Source of the DNA: Magallana angulata
Taxonomy: Eukaryota > Mollusca > Bivalvia > Ostreida > Ostreidae
Length of the DNA stretch: 64,000 bases
Assembly: GCF_025612915.1 (NCBI RefSeq)
Contig: NW_026441700.1
Location: 1-64,000 of the forward strand
Reading direction: 5' to 3'
Part shown: positions 1 through 12,139 of the stretch, piece by piece
Position numbering within the stretch: the stretch's first letter is position 1
How the letters are laid out: the number at the start of each line of letters is the position of its first letter
The notes under the pieces: model-generated
Told to the model about the DNA's origin: nothing
The model's database searches: none
Seen by the model: the letters and a program-made list of their open reading frames with translations, nothing else
Translations under genes and position numbers: made by a program

Positions 1-2289
1 CGGAATGAGCTTGCGTCAAGATTTTTTTCTTGTAATATACTTGTTACGGAATGAGCTCTTGTCAATTTATTGTTTGGATTTATTAAGTTCCGCAATTCCT
101 GAAAACAACACAGATTCGAGGATACTTGGTGACGCATGGATAAATTATAACTGATGCTCACTCGGTCATTGTCGATTAAATAAACGTACGTCGAATATTA
201 TATGAACGAGATAACAAATTATAACTAAACAAATTTAAACTAAATATTTCTTAAACAAATTCGTAAAAATCATGTATATCAATTCATGCTTATGCAAAAA
301 GTGAGGATGACAAAAACTAAGATGATCAGGATGATCGAAAAAACCATGACGATAGGGTTATTACTTTGTTTTATTCACAACCAGTAGACATTGATATTTT
401 TAAGCGAAAGATATCTGTAACGCGACTGGGGAGTGATGATGTTAACAAATATGTCTAGCTCCACTTCAACCTAGGACGTCACCAAATTACTTGGGTCCTG
501 TGCTACCATCAACACATGCGTCGGAATTGCGATCTTAATAGATCAATGAAGAACAACACCAAACTTTTGTATAACAAATTGTATTGTACACCAATATTAC
601 AGCAAGTAAGGCAGAAAAAATGGAGAAGTCCCTTTACACATTTTCTTACCCTATATTTATACTAGATAACAGCCTAACATAGTTAGGCTTCTATTAGGAA
701 TCCGTTCGGCTCCAAATAATAGGGCTTCTTGCTACCTAACAAGATTAAGCCACCATTAGGTGGGGTGTTGCTAAAACGCGGAACGGAAAACGGAACGGAA
801 CGGACAGCGGAAAATATCATATCACCTTTATCGCTTAAAAATGGTATAGACTGGCCAGAAACGATTTACTTTGTATCATTTATTCATATCTCTAATGAAT
901 GATTATCAACATGTTGCTGTCTTATTGATATTCATATGAATGTCTATCAAATATAGCATTGTATTCAATTGGCTTTAGTTGAGTACGAAACGGTAAAAAT
1001 CAAATGTATACGAATTATGAAGTATTAGCATAATTAAACGAGTAAATTAGCTATAAATTTTTACTTATTTTTCTTATATGGTATTGCTGGCATATCAGCA
1101 TAACGTACGTAGTTAATGAAAGCGTTTCATGTGTTTTATGAGTATTTTTATATTTCAAATATGTTGTATATATACTTACATCAACATTGAATTTACGGTG
1201 TTCTATACGATCTTTAATCACACAGACGATAAAGTATCATTGATTTGAAAAAAAAATCCCCGTACGACTGACGACATTTAAAATTAAAAGTACATTAAAC
1301 ACTAAAATACACAGTACTTAGTGATACTAGTATTTTTAGCAATGCAATTTTGTTTACGTTTACATTACGTGGCAGTTGTTCATTCCTGCAGCTATATACA
1401 TATGATCCGAATAGACAGCCCTAGACTTTGCCAGCTGGTTACATTTTCCGATTATAAATTGGGACTATAGTCTGTCGATCCCAAAATATTCATGCAGCAC
1501 ATCTGGACGATTAAAAAAAAATACACATAGCTGTAAAAGATGCAATTGAAATAGATCAAACGGGAAATATCCGATAAAATTTCACTGACACATCATTTTT
1601 TAATAGGAAAAATTCACAGGATCGAAAACAGATTTCTTACGGAGATTTATAATGAAAAATGTTGACATCTTTTCTCTATTTGGAAGTCATTAAGAAGACC
1701 TTGCACAATTTTTCAACGTTATCATCTGGGTCTTTTGAAATGCAAAACCCCGTAGACTTCTTAATTTTTAGTCGTGTATTTAAAACAGCTGATGAGCTAA
1801 ATAGGACGTTTTAGAGAAGGAATAATGAAAGTTTTTCATACTTCTGAAAGAAAATCGCTTGAACCCTGAAGTATATATAAATATCGAGTTATATTCAGCA
1901 AAATGAGAATCGAGGATATTTTAGGACAGAATATAGTGTCAATGCATGTAATGTTAATTTTGAGGAAATATTGCAAAAGAACAAACGATTATAAAAATTT
2001 TAAAAAACCCTGTATACGCCGATTCACAGCACCATGATATTTAGCAGTCACAAAGTCAAGTCTCTGATCTCTCGGCAGCATTTCCTTCCCAGTTCGTCAG
2101 TCAAGTCCATCTGTCTCACTGGATCGCTCATGTTACTCTCTAGCATATTCGATTAATTCACTTTACAAGTAGGTAAAGAAGTTCGCCCAGTCTATTTAAT
2201 GGGGTTTGATGAATCTTGAAGTCGAAATTTCATGGTTTCGTTTCACTGTTCAAATGTCAGTAGGTGAAATTCTTCTCGCTGTTATAATA
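1..2289. other. AT-rich non-coding stretch
   Basis: I see no gene here. No reading frame of useful length or recognisable protein motif is present on either strand. There is a short direct repeat of CGGAATGAGCT at 1 and again near 47, and a run of GGAACGG-type short repeats near 777-810. The rest is unannotated intergenic or old repeat sequence. Confidence 0.6.
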
Positions 2290-3480
2290 TATATATATTG
2301 TTATCGTTTCAACCACGTCTAAGACGTCTGTCGCTGAACCAGGCTCCTAGCGCTGCACATCTTCAGTTGGATCATGGTCCACGGCCTCGTCCTCCTCGAT
2401 CATTTCTGCTTCCAACGGCCGCCTCTCCATATTATCACTGGAATCCTCCGAAACTTTTCCATTTACTTTCTCTTCACCACAAATCCCCTCAAATAGGGTG
2501 TCATTTCAGGTTCCATCCAGGATATCAAAATCCAATGTTTCCTGCTCATCTTCTGTAACATCAACTTGGACAATGTCTTCCATTCTTCCTTCTTTTTCTG
2601 ATACTAGCGGACATTGATATTCTCCATGTCCATCATTCTTTTCTCTTGGTATGCCCTAACTTTAGCATTGTTGTTCCAACTTCCTCTGAGTTTTATAATC
2701 GAAGTTTTGGCCAATTTCTTTGCATCGTCGTGTTTCTTATCGTGAAATCTTTTGAGATGTGACACTAGATATTCTAATCTAAATGTATATATTCCACAGT
2801 TTTCCAAATGGCACTTTCTGACTTTCACGATGTTCTTGTGTCTTTGATTCTCATGTCGTTTCAGGTTCTTCACGCTCGCCAAGATTTTTGCGCAATGTCT
2901 ACATATTACTGACTCCTGATCGTCCATCCTTAAGTTCTCTATGTATTAATCTTTCAGTTTTTCTGGTTTTTATTGATCCTTCCAAATCTCTATCAATAAC
3001 GATTGCAGATTTTGTACCCGATCTCAATTCGGCATCCTTACCCGATCGTAATTCGGCGTCCTTACGCGATCGTAATTCGGCGCCCGACTCCGATTCTGTG
3101 TCTGACGTAGATCCTGGTTCAGTATCTTCACGTTCTTCTCTATCTTGATTGTCAGTATTTTTAAAAAAAACTCTAAATTTGGTAGTTCTGTTAGCAATTT
3201 TTCTCCTAAAATCCTCCATTAAACCAATTAATTTTCTTTTCCCTTTGTATAATCAAATTATCTCCGTGGACAACAACTCCAGGTAAGCTATTATGCTCGA
3301 TTTTGTAGAGTACCTCACTAATCTTCTTGTTATTACCCAAGGGCCATTCCAATTCCTACATATTTTCTGTTTTCTCCCTGGCGTATCTATTTTCTGGATT
3401 CTCCAAACTAATTGACCTATTTCATTGTTGATTAATTGTAATATCTCGAATTATGTTGTGTACCTGTTACCATACTTGTA
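2290..3480 (-). mobile_element. Fossil LTR retroelement, 3' part (integrase end, C2H2 ORF)
   Basis: On the minus strand, 3480-3240 carries a stretch like the C-terminal end of a Ty3/Gypsy-type integrase (motif GQLVWRIQK, then WNGPWVI). It is followed by small frames at 3219-2899 and 2927-2604. The first is charged, with a short tandem repeat DAELRSGK. The second has two C2H2 zinc fingers (CRHC...H...H and CHLENC...H...H). An acidic stretch follows to about 2300. This order suggests the 3' end of an old LTR element carrying an extra finger ORF. It is broken in several places and truncated, and I find no matching LTR pair. Age is probably old, because only the end of pol is recognisable. Alternatively, the finger ORF is a host gene fragment captured next to the retroelement. 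Confidence 0.45.
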
Positions 3481-4030
3481 TTTGTTTCATGTGTAGTGTG
3501 CATGTGTAGTTCTAGATAAATTCTGGCACGTATCAACATGGTGTCAGCGGTGAAAACTCATCTATACACTCTCGAACACTGGTATATATATATGATTTCT
3601 TATGCACAAGTTTGTATTTTTTCTAAAATTCTGCTAAAATCAACACTCCACGTGCGACTATCGTGAAGGTATGGCGCCCCCCTGAGGAGAATGCTGAAGC
3701 GCCAGTAATTGTGCTTTGATAAATCGAAACATACGTTTACCGTTTGAATTAAACATTCTCTCTGTTAATGTATCGGAAAACTATGACATGGAAGCGTCAG
3801 ATTGAAATATACCTCATAGCAAGCGACACAGCGAAATTTCCCGAGGAAATTCAAACTGCAACAATTATCAACTGGTGGTGAGCGACTTCTGAAAATTTAT
3901 GATCACTTTGAATGGGCACATGGCAAAGATAAGAACCACCCTCAAGATGTTTTTAGAAAGATTGAACAATATTGTAATCCTCGTAAAAACGAAGTGGCTG
4001 AATCACATAAATTTTGGAGAAATCACTTAT
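3456..4030 (+). mobile_element. Fossil LTR retroelement, 5' part (PBS and gag-like)
   Basis: A TGGTGTCAGCGGTG sequence at about 3540 resembles a retroelement primer-binding site directly after an LTR end (...GTATCAACA). Downstream, about 3780-4020 on the plus strand, is a Gag-like stretch with the typical features W-K-R-Q, a short Y-x-H-F core and C-N-P-R-K-N. It is broken and truncated, with a few interruptions. It lies head to head with the minus-strand retroelement fossil, so this is a nested or rearranged site. A similar Gag-like scrap occurs at 6.5 kb. Confidence 0.45.
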
Positions 4031-4195
4031 GATCTACATAAAATCTAAACAGTAAAATATGTTAAAGTGTATTTTGTTCTGTGCAGGGAGGTTGGTTTTA
4101 GAAATATGAGGAGAGTCCATTCATAAAAGTATGAATTTAAAGGCATAGCTTCTTGCTGCATTTTAGATGTTGATATGCAATGTTTCTTTAATCAG

Positions 4196-7100
4196 ATTGA
4201 AGGCTTACAATCAGAGAAAAAATGGTCAAGATGATGTTCAGGCACAATTGATGAAAGAGCTGACTTCATTCGAAGCACACCTTTTAATGACTCCGGAATT
4301 TGTTGAGATACGAGGAAAGGTTTGTAAATGATAATTATCTCCATTAGAAAATGCACTTAAAAATAATATTTTCGTATTTTGTCTATCCCGATAAAAATAG
4401 AATATAAATACCAAAAAGAAGCCTACGTACAGCGATGACATCAACCATGTTTGTTGCAATTCTTTTGGCTACTCAGTGTAGAACAATAAGTCAATGATTT
4501 AAGTCCATGAGTTTCTATTTTAGGTTGGAAGATGTGTTCCAGTTATTTTACCTCTGGAAACGCGCCAGGCTTTATATATAAGTTTTATTGCAAGCAAGAT
4601 AGTCCGAAAGGCATGTTCCATTCCAGTTGAATCTCCATACCTTTTTGGTAGCAAAAGTAAGTGCAGAGTTTGTATGTTTATAGATCAGTTATACATAAAA
4701 TGGGGGATTCAGATAATTCATAGCTTGACTGCCTGTGAACAGTAAATTATGCTATCCTCTCCACTGAATTCAATAATTCGTGAAATAATCCTTTACCTTA
4801 TTAGAATAAATTAATTGCAGCAAATTGTCTTCAATTTAATTCAAAACTGCATGTTTTGCAGTTATTTAATAGGAGTAGCAAACTATTAGCTGCCAAAAGA
4901 TTTCCAGAAACTTTTTATTTTTGCAGTTTTCTGTCGGTACTGGTAAATATCTAGCTAACAAATTTTAAGTTGCCATAAGACGACCAAAAACAGTTCTTAT
5001 CCTTTTCATACAATAGCAGAAACAAACATAGCCAAAGGTTTGCCAGATTCTTGACAATTTCATGCTGGCTGGACAGTATTAAATTGAAAGATTTAAATAT
5101 TATAAATAGGTTACCAGTTATACAATTTTTGGCAATAAGCTAAAAAATAATCTTAAATGGCTAGATGTATTTTATTTCTCCATTGATTTTTATTGCAGCT
5201 GGAGGTGTATTTAGGGGGTATGATGCCATATCAATTGTTGCTCAAGAGGCTGGGCTGTCAAGTCCAAGCCTTATTCGTACAAGTAATATGAGGAAATATA
5301 TGGCCACCATGGTTCAGGTAAAAATCAATATCCTTTCCATACTCTTTAATCTGTGGTTGGTTTGACAAATTGTTGTTTTATAAATGGTCAAATATATTGA
5401 AAACAGTTCACTTTCTCACTGGTAAACCATAATTATATTTCTTTGTTGCTTATGTCAAGATGCATCAAGATCATTCACACCCCTTAATCATATATTTTCT
5501 TTTTTCTCATGCCATTGCAAGGGTAGATTTGCAATGCACGCTAGTAAACTGTATTACCATGTTATGTTTTACACTACAAGTACATACTTTTATGAACAGG
5601 CTCTTGATACCAGTGAAGCTGAGAGGAGTTGGATCATACAACACCTAGGGCATAGTATGGATGTGCATTTACACCATTACAGACAAACATCTGATGTACT
5701 AGAAAGAACAGAAGTAGCAAAGATTTTGTTGATTGAAGATTTTGGAATAGTGCCCCATTATGTGGGAAGAAAACTTTCCGATATTCAGTTGGATGGTAAG
5801 TTATTTTGATTTTGATGTTGATGTCATAGCATGCACCAGACAGAACGCGTCAGATGTAATTATAGCTACAAATTGGAAAGTCATTTTTAGTCTTAATTAG
5901 ACAATACACAAATTTTTAAGGGTGTTTTGATTAGTTCTTTTGCAAAGCAAGTCCAATCCTACCTTCACACACTTTGACTTGGTGTACATTCCTAAACGAA
6001 ATAGATTTCATTTGGCTGCATACTTTTCTGCACCTCATTTTAGCTAGCATTATACTTTTCCATTTTCAAAGATTTTGAAATTAAGAGAAATACAAAATTT
6101 AGTTAATTTCAGCTGTTACTACCTTTTTACAAACAATATTTTTATGATGATCCAAATGAATATAAGACACTATTGGATCAAATTGGGATGTACTGTATCA
6201 TTCTTGTGTAACGGAATGTTACGTAGATTTACGTACAAGATTTACACTTGCACAAATCTTGAATTTTCAAAACATTTTCAGATATCATTTTAACTGGTGA
6301 AAGTACATCTGATGTGGGTTCTCAAGAAAAGCCAGTATTTGAACAGCAGCAAGACGATGACAGCGTTATTCCAGAGTTAAATGTGAATCCCATGAATAGT
6401 GATGATGAAGATGGATGTAAGTTTAGATAAACTATATACATGTATACGATTCATTATACGCAGCATGGATATCATTATATGGATCATGGTATACAAGTAA
6501 TAATAAATGTGTGCTCAGGAAATTAAAACAAAGGAGAAATCACTTATGATGTATGGAAATACGAAGTAAAAATGCTGATGAAGGATTCTGGTTATACTAG
6601 AGAACAGAAAGACTTTGCTATAAGAAGATCCTTAACTGGACCTGCAATAAGGATGATAATGTAACAGGGATTAGATAAGTCACTATTGGAGATACTGGCT
6701 CCGGGATCATGAAACTCCTAAATTTTAGTGCAATTTTGTCTTAGATCTAAGATTAAGACTTAGTTAAGATTGCTTACGTAAGTGGATCATAAAACAATCC
6801 AAGATAAAACTTAGATAAGATTTGTCTTAGCTTAGACCTCATAGCAAGTCCCGCGATTTTTCGACCGAATTGTTAGAAGTGGAACTCTTCTTCGTTCGAA
6901 GATTCCTATCGTCTGCATCGTAAACATTATAATAATCATGATCATGGATAGCATTAGCGATAATGATAAAGCAAAACGACAGCGGAAGATGAACTGGGAC
7001 CCAAAGGAGGAGGTGTCCAAGCGGGAACAGTTGTTGTTCGGGAAGCTGGACGGGCCAGGAAGAACCACGACCGAGAAGGCATACGATTTATTGAATATGT

Positions 7101-8151
7101 AAGATTTGTTTCCTTCTCATCATGCCTATCGCAATATGTTGGATAATCACAACATTATAAAATCATACTAATAAGATGCTTCAAGCAAATATTAGTATAG
7201 TTTTAACTGGATAACATGACAGTTATACAGACGTGTTTACACACTTTCACAAGGGGAAATAACTTCAAAAGCAAGTCAACAAATGGAAAAGCCTAGACTA
7301 TAGATAGAAATACATATATCGCTTTTTTACCTGACCAAACTCAAATAATTTCACAACTCGTCAATTTTCATGCCATTCATATAAAGATATATGCATAAGT
7401 ATATAGTTGTAACACTTCAATCAGAAGATTTGCAACCCCAAACGATATTTTTTCAAGGATTTTAAAATTAAGATTTATAAAGTAAACTTTTCTTTTCAAC
7501 AGACTTTGCCATAATTTTTAATTCAGATATTATAGTTTCTCATCATTGTGTTAAATCATTTAAGATTTGTTTATAATTTGACATGTATATTTTTTATACA
7601 TACATAAAGACTGTAAATTAATTGATGAAACCGAATGTGAATAAAGAATGAATAAATTAGGGCCCCTTATTTTGGGATATGGATTGATATGATTTGCATA
7701 AATATATTTTCTTCATAAAATTGCAGTAAAATATTGTGTATAATTTTTAGATAAATTAATTGCTCTTTTTTCTTAGCGGAAATGTCAATTCTCAAAGAAC
7801 AGAAATTAAAAAAAGTACAGAACATCAAGCAGAAAGATAAAATACTAGTATATCTTGCTAAATTTAATTGAAAGTTTTATTTAAATTATTTATACAGTAT
7901 ATAGCTTACAAAAAATAATGATTAATTTATATCAAATAATCAAAACATAACTTAGGTAGGTTTATTTTATATTGTTTTAAAAAACTAAATTGCATCAACG
8001 TTGATGAACTTAATTGCAGCAAATGAAAAAAAGAAGCGCCATTTTGCATCCAAGAAGCCCTACTCTCCCAACCTAAGTGAACAACTTTTGTTGGATAACT
8101 TGAAGGCAGATCAAGTTTATGCTCTTCCATGTGGAATAGACACTGCAAGTG
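4196..8151 (+). CDS. Tyrosine-recombinase-like gene, partial, 6 exons
   Basis: Plus-strand exons at 4196-4319, 4524-4656, 5199-5317, 5600-5795, 6282-6416 and either 7777-7871 (ends in a stop) or 8020-8151. All have AG/GT borders and keep phase (0, 1, 0, 1, 1). Exons 3-4 carry the hallmark of a tyrosine recombinase/Crypton-like catalytic end: SNMRKYMATMVQ (candidate catalytic Arg), then HLGHSMDVHLHHYRQ (His-Leu-Gly-His and the Tyr). A basic/Leu tail and an acidic low-complexity exon (QQQDDDS...SDDEDG) follow. The 5' exons are missing, since the fossil retroelement lies immediately upstream. The last exon has two phase-compatible choices: a short basic one ending ...LAKFN, or one starting NEKKKRHF that would need more exons. 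I do not see those further exons. This may be a domesticated Crypton or a multicopy transposon gene. I infer DNA recombinase ancestry but not present activity. Confidence 0.55.
6528..6690 (+). mobile_element. Fossil Gag-like scrap
   Basis: A short plus-strand stretch with GEITYDVWKYEV and a following AIRRSLTGPA motif, typical of Gag-like proteins of LTR retroelements. Its first bases (GAGAAATCACTTATGAT) also occur where the Gag-like fossil stops at about 4018, so the two are pieces of the same family. It is broken, with no LTR visible, and lies in an intron of the recombinase-like gene. Confidence 0.4.
6944..7098 (+). pseudogene. Myb/SANT-like exon, transposon remnant
   Basis: An ATG-led 51-codon exon ending at a GT donor (AT|gtaaga). 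The protein is basic at first, then reads NWDPKEE and LLFGKLDGPGRTTTEK, which resembles the start of the MADF/Myb-like domain in Harbinger-type transposon accessory proteins. The flanking sequence 6690-6840 is rich in AAGATTAAGACTTAG-like repeats. I see no following exon, so I take it as a remnant of a non-autonomous DNA transposon inserted in the intron of the recombinase-like gene. It could instead be a genuine single exon of unknown function. Confidence 0.35.
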
Positions 8152-8245
8152 GTAAATATATATAATTGATTATACATGCATTAGATTCATAACTATGTTT
8201 AATTTGTTAATACACCAATCAAGAATCCTTAGGATTCCTTTGTTT

Positions 8246-8655
8246 CTTTTGTTAACAAATCATTCTGTCACATTCAAGCCATTCAGATAACAACTTAAAC
8301 CGTTCATTTTTGTATTTTTCTTTCAAAATGTTTTGTTTTATAATTTCTGCTCTTCTAATCGGACACATATCAGCGGTATGTGATTTTTGTCAGCCTAGTG
8401 CTTTAGGTTCGCTTTGCAGTGGTGAAATTGTTTGTCCGACACAGACTCAAGTTGTAACTGTACAGTGTTATATGAAACAAAGTTTTTCCAGTGAACCCAT
8501 CGGACAGTTATTAATTCAGGGTTCATGTGCTTCCATTGAAAATTATGTACATTTTTGTTTGGAGAATAACATTCGGGAAATTGTGATGCTGGACACAGAT
8601 TCACCCGTCCTACACTGTTCAGGTAATCTTTTGTTAACAAATCATTCTGTCACAT
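8246..8655. repeat. 28-bp direct repeat flanking an exon
   Basis: The 28-bp sequence beginning CTTTTGTTAACAAATCATTC occurs at 8246-8273 and again, identical, at 8628-8655. The two copies lie just upstream of, and just after, the Cys-rich exon at 8328-8622. The second copy begins 5 bases into the intron. This could mark a duplication or a recombination joint. Confidence 0.8.
8328..8622 (+). CDS. Secreted Cys-rich protein, first exon (paralog of 63.4 kb gene)
   Basis: ATG at 8328 opens a signal peptide (FCFIISALLIGHISA) and a Cys-rich domain of about 80 residues: CDFC, CSGEIVCP, VQCY, IGQLLIQG, NYVHFCLE, IREIVMLD, then a final HCSG. The exon ends at a GT donor in phase 1 (TCA G|gtaatc). The minus-strand exon at 63418-63118 has the same layout, Cys spacing, YVHxC and IV-LD motifs, and the same exon-end phase. 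The two are clearly paralogs. I do not find the rest of this gene: a G-rich repeat follows directly. So this is either a lone exon (broken gene) or one whose later exons lie far away. Expected role, by family look only: secreted or membrane-anchored extracellular recognition module. No function is established. Confidence 0.6.
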
Positions 8656-8770
8656 GCGCGGATCAAGGATTTTTTTTTCCGGGGGGGGGGGGGGGGGTGG
8701 GTGGGTCCAAATGATAATTGTGTTTGCCAGGGGGGTGGGGGCGAGGCATATTTGCGATAAATTTACTATG
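8652..8770 (+). mobile_element. G-rich MITE-like repeat copy
   Basis: It starts ATGCGCGGATC and runs into a long G tract with GGGGTGGG blocks and the segment TGTTTGCCAGGGGGG. The same start (or its reverse complement) bounds two other copies at 15976-16158 and near 58695. This points to a short non-autonomous repeat with GCGCGGATC ends. Confidence 0.5.
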
Positions 8771-9489
8771 TGATTTTAATAATTTTTCAATTTCCATTTC
8801 TTTTTATGGGGTGGGGATTGCCTCATATAAATCCATCCTCTCTATCTATCTTTTCTACCTTTCTCTTAACATTAGAAGTACCGTCTTGTTGGAAAACTCC
8901 GCCTCCTGTCAGTTTTACATACTTTAAACCAATCGCTACCTTGTAAAATAACACTGATGACAAAGAAAAAAAAAGAAAGCCTAGACACTTCATAGGTGGG
9001 CTGGCATAGAAGACGGCAGATATTCAAATGCTGAAATTTTGCATTTAAAACTTTTCCCGAACTTTTTTTCGGGCCTCTCGTGCGTTACCCTTAAGTCAAT
9101 GACATTCGGAACACGGGAAGAGTTATCGTTCTTGGCATAGATGTCGCTGTGCAGCTAACTTCCGTAGCTTCTACTTGGAACGTTTCAAAATATCGTGGTC
9201 GCGAGTGACAAATGTTTATTAATTGGATAGATTACGGTTCAGCGTGCTAATTTATTTAAGTTTTCAGATAGAAGGATATGTGTGGAAGTGAGAAAAATAG
9301 ATGACACCAAAGGTATAGCGATTTTTGATATAGTAATCGTTTGAATTTCCCAGGTGGTACCTCAATGTAAACAAACGGGAGTTGCTTACCTTCTCTCTTT
9401 ATATATATAGGGGAAACGAGTGTGATTATAAAATGCTACCAAGTCGTGATATTTCTTTTATTTTTCGCCTGGAGACATATATAAGGGGT
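8771..9489. other. Non-coding stretch
   Basis: No gene is recognised. The few open frames are short and lack domain signals. A G/A homopolymer zone begins at about 9520. Confidence 0.5.
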
Positions 9490-9689
9490 TGTTAATGATA
9501 ATTAATAAAAGAAATTAAAAAAAAAATTTTGAAAAAAAAATATAAAAAAAAGGGGGGGGGGGGGGTAGTGCACGGTCCAGTCCACAAGCACCTGTGGTGC
9601 GAATGTAAAACTTGTTGAGTTGTGAAGTCAGTTTGGATGATAATAGAAAGAAGAAATTGGGCGTTCTTCCGTCCATCTGAAGTTGACAC

Positions 9690-9912
9690 CCAATGTTGTG
9701 ATACCTTTAATAAGATAGGCGCCTAGCGATTGGTTGAGAGGACAGTATTTGTTCATCAGTTTATTAATAAAAATTAGTGCCGCTTGTAAACAATGTGGCC
9801 GGTTAGCGTTAGCTAAGAAATGAACAGGCCCGGTCAAACTCTGGTCGCCAGCGGCTATTTGAAGGTGTTGGAATGTCACTGGGTTAACTGAGGCGCATTC
9901 TCTATTATTCAA
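9690..9912 (-). CDS. Unassigned exon-like frame
   Basis: A minus-strand open frame with protein-like composition (motifs QIAAGDQSLTGPVHFLA and YCPLNQSLGAYLIKGI). It lies 3' of the HECT exon on the same strand and could be a later exon of that gene, but I could not match it to the known HECT C-lobe. I do not recognise the family. Confidence 0.25.
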
Positions 9913-10737
9913 GTGAATCGGGAACTAGAATGAGAGAGTTATTCTTCGTGGATCTTGAACAGGTTGCTGATACATGTAAATATGCAATCACAGATTTTCA
10001 ATGAAATTTGAGGAAAAAGGATAGACAACAAATAATTTAATTCGTATAAAATCGGGTAATGAATATTTGTGGGTTTTAATGATTGTGTGTTCATCTTATG
10101 CTATCCCAGTTGTGGATTAAAACAACAACAAGACACAAACATGCAGCTCAAGCTTTCTTTTTTTACATTCGACAGACAGGACATGGTGAAATTTCTAATC
10201 TAAGAATTAAGAGTTGTCGGTATTAAGCCGTTAAAAAAAATTGTTTAACATTTTTAAATCTGTTTTCAAGTTGAACTGACAGAAAATATAGGTTTTTAAA
10301 TACGTTTCTTCCTTCTTTCGATTTGGTTCGTCTTAGGAATTGAAAGTAGGAATCTCTTTCTGCACTGAGGGTCACAGAATGACATTGGAGACTCAGAAGC
10401 CGTTAACTTGATATCTTTGTTAAAAATTCGTCTTTGATCTTTGGAGCATTGCTGCAGAAGAGGGTAAGAATGAAGTAACGCATTTTTAATTCGTTAAAAA
10501 ACGGTCCAATTACGCGTAAGCTGGAAGTAGGCGAAAGGATAGAGGAAATATGTCCCTTGAATAAGATTATTGAAAGGTTTCTGCGCTTACCGTAGTTAAG
10601 GGTCAAAAGGACAATGTCACTCTTTCAGCGGATATGACTGCTTCGTAAGCCCAGGAGTCTCTCCGGCAAGACAGCGTTCACTATTTCTAAATGACCTATC
10701 TAAAGTTCCATAATATAAAAAAAGCTCATAAAAGCAC

Positions 10738-10821
10738 CTGAATTTCTATAAATAAGCATTTTTATAACTTATTAATATACCCCCTCTATATAAAATATTC
10801 TTTTCATTTATAGAAATTCAG
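10738..10821. repeat. 16-bp inverted repeat
   Basis: CTGAATTTCTATAAAT at 10738-10753 is repeated as a perfect reverse complement at 10806-10821, with a 52-base AT-rich loop. It could be the ends of a tiny element or a transcribed hairpin. Confidence 0.7.
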
Positions 10822-10972
10822 AGGCCTGTAGTTTTAGATTTCAGATTAAGTGTCAGAGCTTAAAAGAACGGCAACTTTCATAATTTGCCCGGATACGATC
10901 TGATATTTAAAAGCAGCTAAAACCGACATCTTGCAAGGTATGCATTTTGTGCACGTGATAACATTATTTAAT

Positions 10973-12138
10973 TACCAATTAGTAATCCAAAATAGAAATA
11001 CATTTTGGTCGCCAGGAACTCAATGTTTTCTACCAAACGAATCTCTGAATTCGAAGTGGTATAGAATAGTTCTTTTTTCATCTCGATTAAGGCCTTCTCA
11101 AAGAACTCTCGCCTCGGACCCCCGAGATCCTGGGCCAGTTCTCCAAGGAAGGTTACCTCCAATGGGAACCTCAAATTCTTTTGGTGGCATAATTCCTCAA
11201 TCGAATATCGGAGACAAGACTTCCTAAACACATATAAATGGGAGGTGTCCCCCTCTATCGGCTCATCTTCCCACTGGACGTCTGAAGGTCGTCCAGCAAG
11301 AAACACTCTTGTGTATTGATTAAGTACCGCCACAGGCTCCTTTGTATTACCCTTACAAATTATATTATACAAATATATTTACATTTATTACTGTATTTGC
11401 CTATGATAATACTGTGTATCGATTTTGTACTATAGAGTCCAATAAATTCAAACGACGTATAGTTTGGGCACAAGCGGGGTTTGCTTTTTTATATTCAAAT
11501 ATTTGATCGTACAATTGCTGAAAAATGATATATAAATATAAGTAATAAGGAATCATTCGTTGAATAATCTGAGGTATTATTTCGGGCGGGATGTGATGAA
11601 ATCTATCATAGAGACCGTCGGGCTATATTGAATTTGAACACGCCCCGACCGAAATTATCGCCTCATATTACTCAATGAATGATTCTTTATTTCTTAAATA
11701 AAATATAAATTTCATTATAGTAGTTATGCGCTAACAGGATGTCTATGAGTTGAGAGAGAGAGAGACTTACAATTTTCCCAAGGCCATTTTAACCAATTTT
11801 TCTGCATTCTCATCTGATTTTTGTGATTAAATTTTTCCATCTGTTGTCAGTTGCAATTGTTCTTCATTGCTGTCGTTTGAATTGCCTCTGAATAAAATGC
11901 ATGTAGTTAGAGTGAAACCCATTGTGACTCTTACGTGTTTTTGACCGTCTCATTGCATTTTAATAAATAATTGGGTCTATCTTTTTCCAGTTCCTCCACA
12001 GCGATTTCAATGATGTTGTTGTTCCCTGATAACAGAGGTTGAAGTCTGTCATCAGGGTTCAGGAATTTGTCGGCGTTTATGAGAATCGGCATTTTGTTCC
12101 CTTGCCTAAATGGTGATTCATGTAGATAATCTATCAAG
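10973..12138 (-). pseudogene. HECT E3 ubiquitin ligase, decayed
   Basis: The minus-strand exon at about 11346-10973 carries the HECT N-lobe core: LRFPLEVTFLGE, then AQDLGGPRREFF, then FYFGLLIG at its donor site. Two upstream exons, 12138-11939 and 11885-11774, keep phase with each other (AC|A gives Thr). The second has an in-frame TAA after TTDGKI. The family normally continues into a C-lobe with the catalytic Cys, which I cannot find at 9-11 kb, so the ligase would be inactive. HECT ligases accept ubiquitin on the Cys and pass it to substrates. Related multicopy G2E3-like genes are common in invertebrates. I call it a pseudogene from the stop and the missing C-lobe. Confidence in the HECT identity is high. 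Confidence 0.65.
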
Positions 12139-12139
12139 T

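Noticed and set aside
10403-10606. A HECT C-lobe exon
   Set aside because: The minus-strand frame is open for 67 codons, but I see neither the catalytic Cys box nor C-lobe motifs in any frame.
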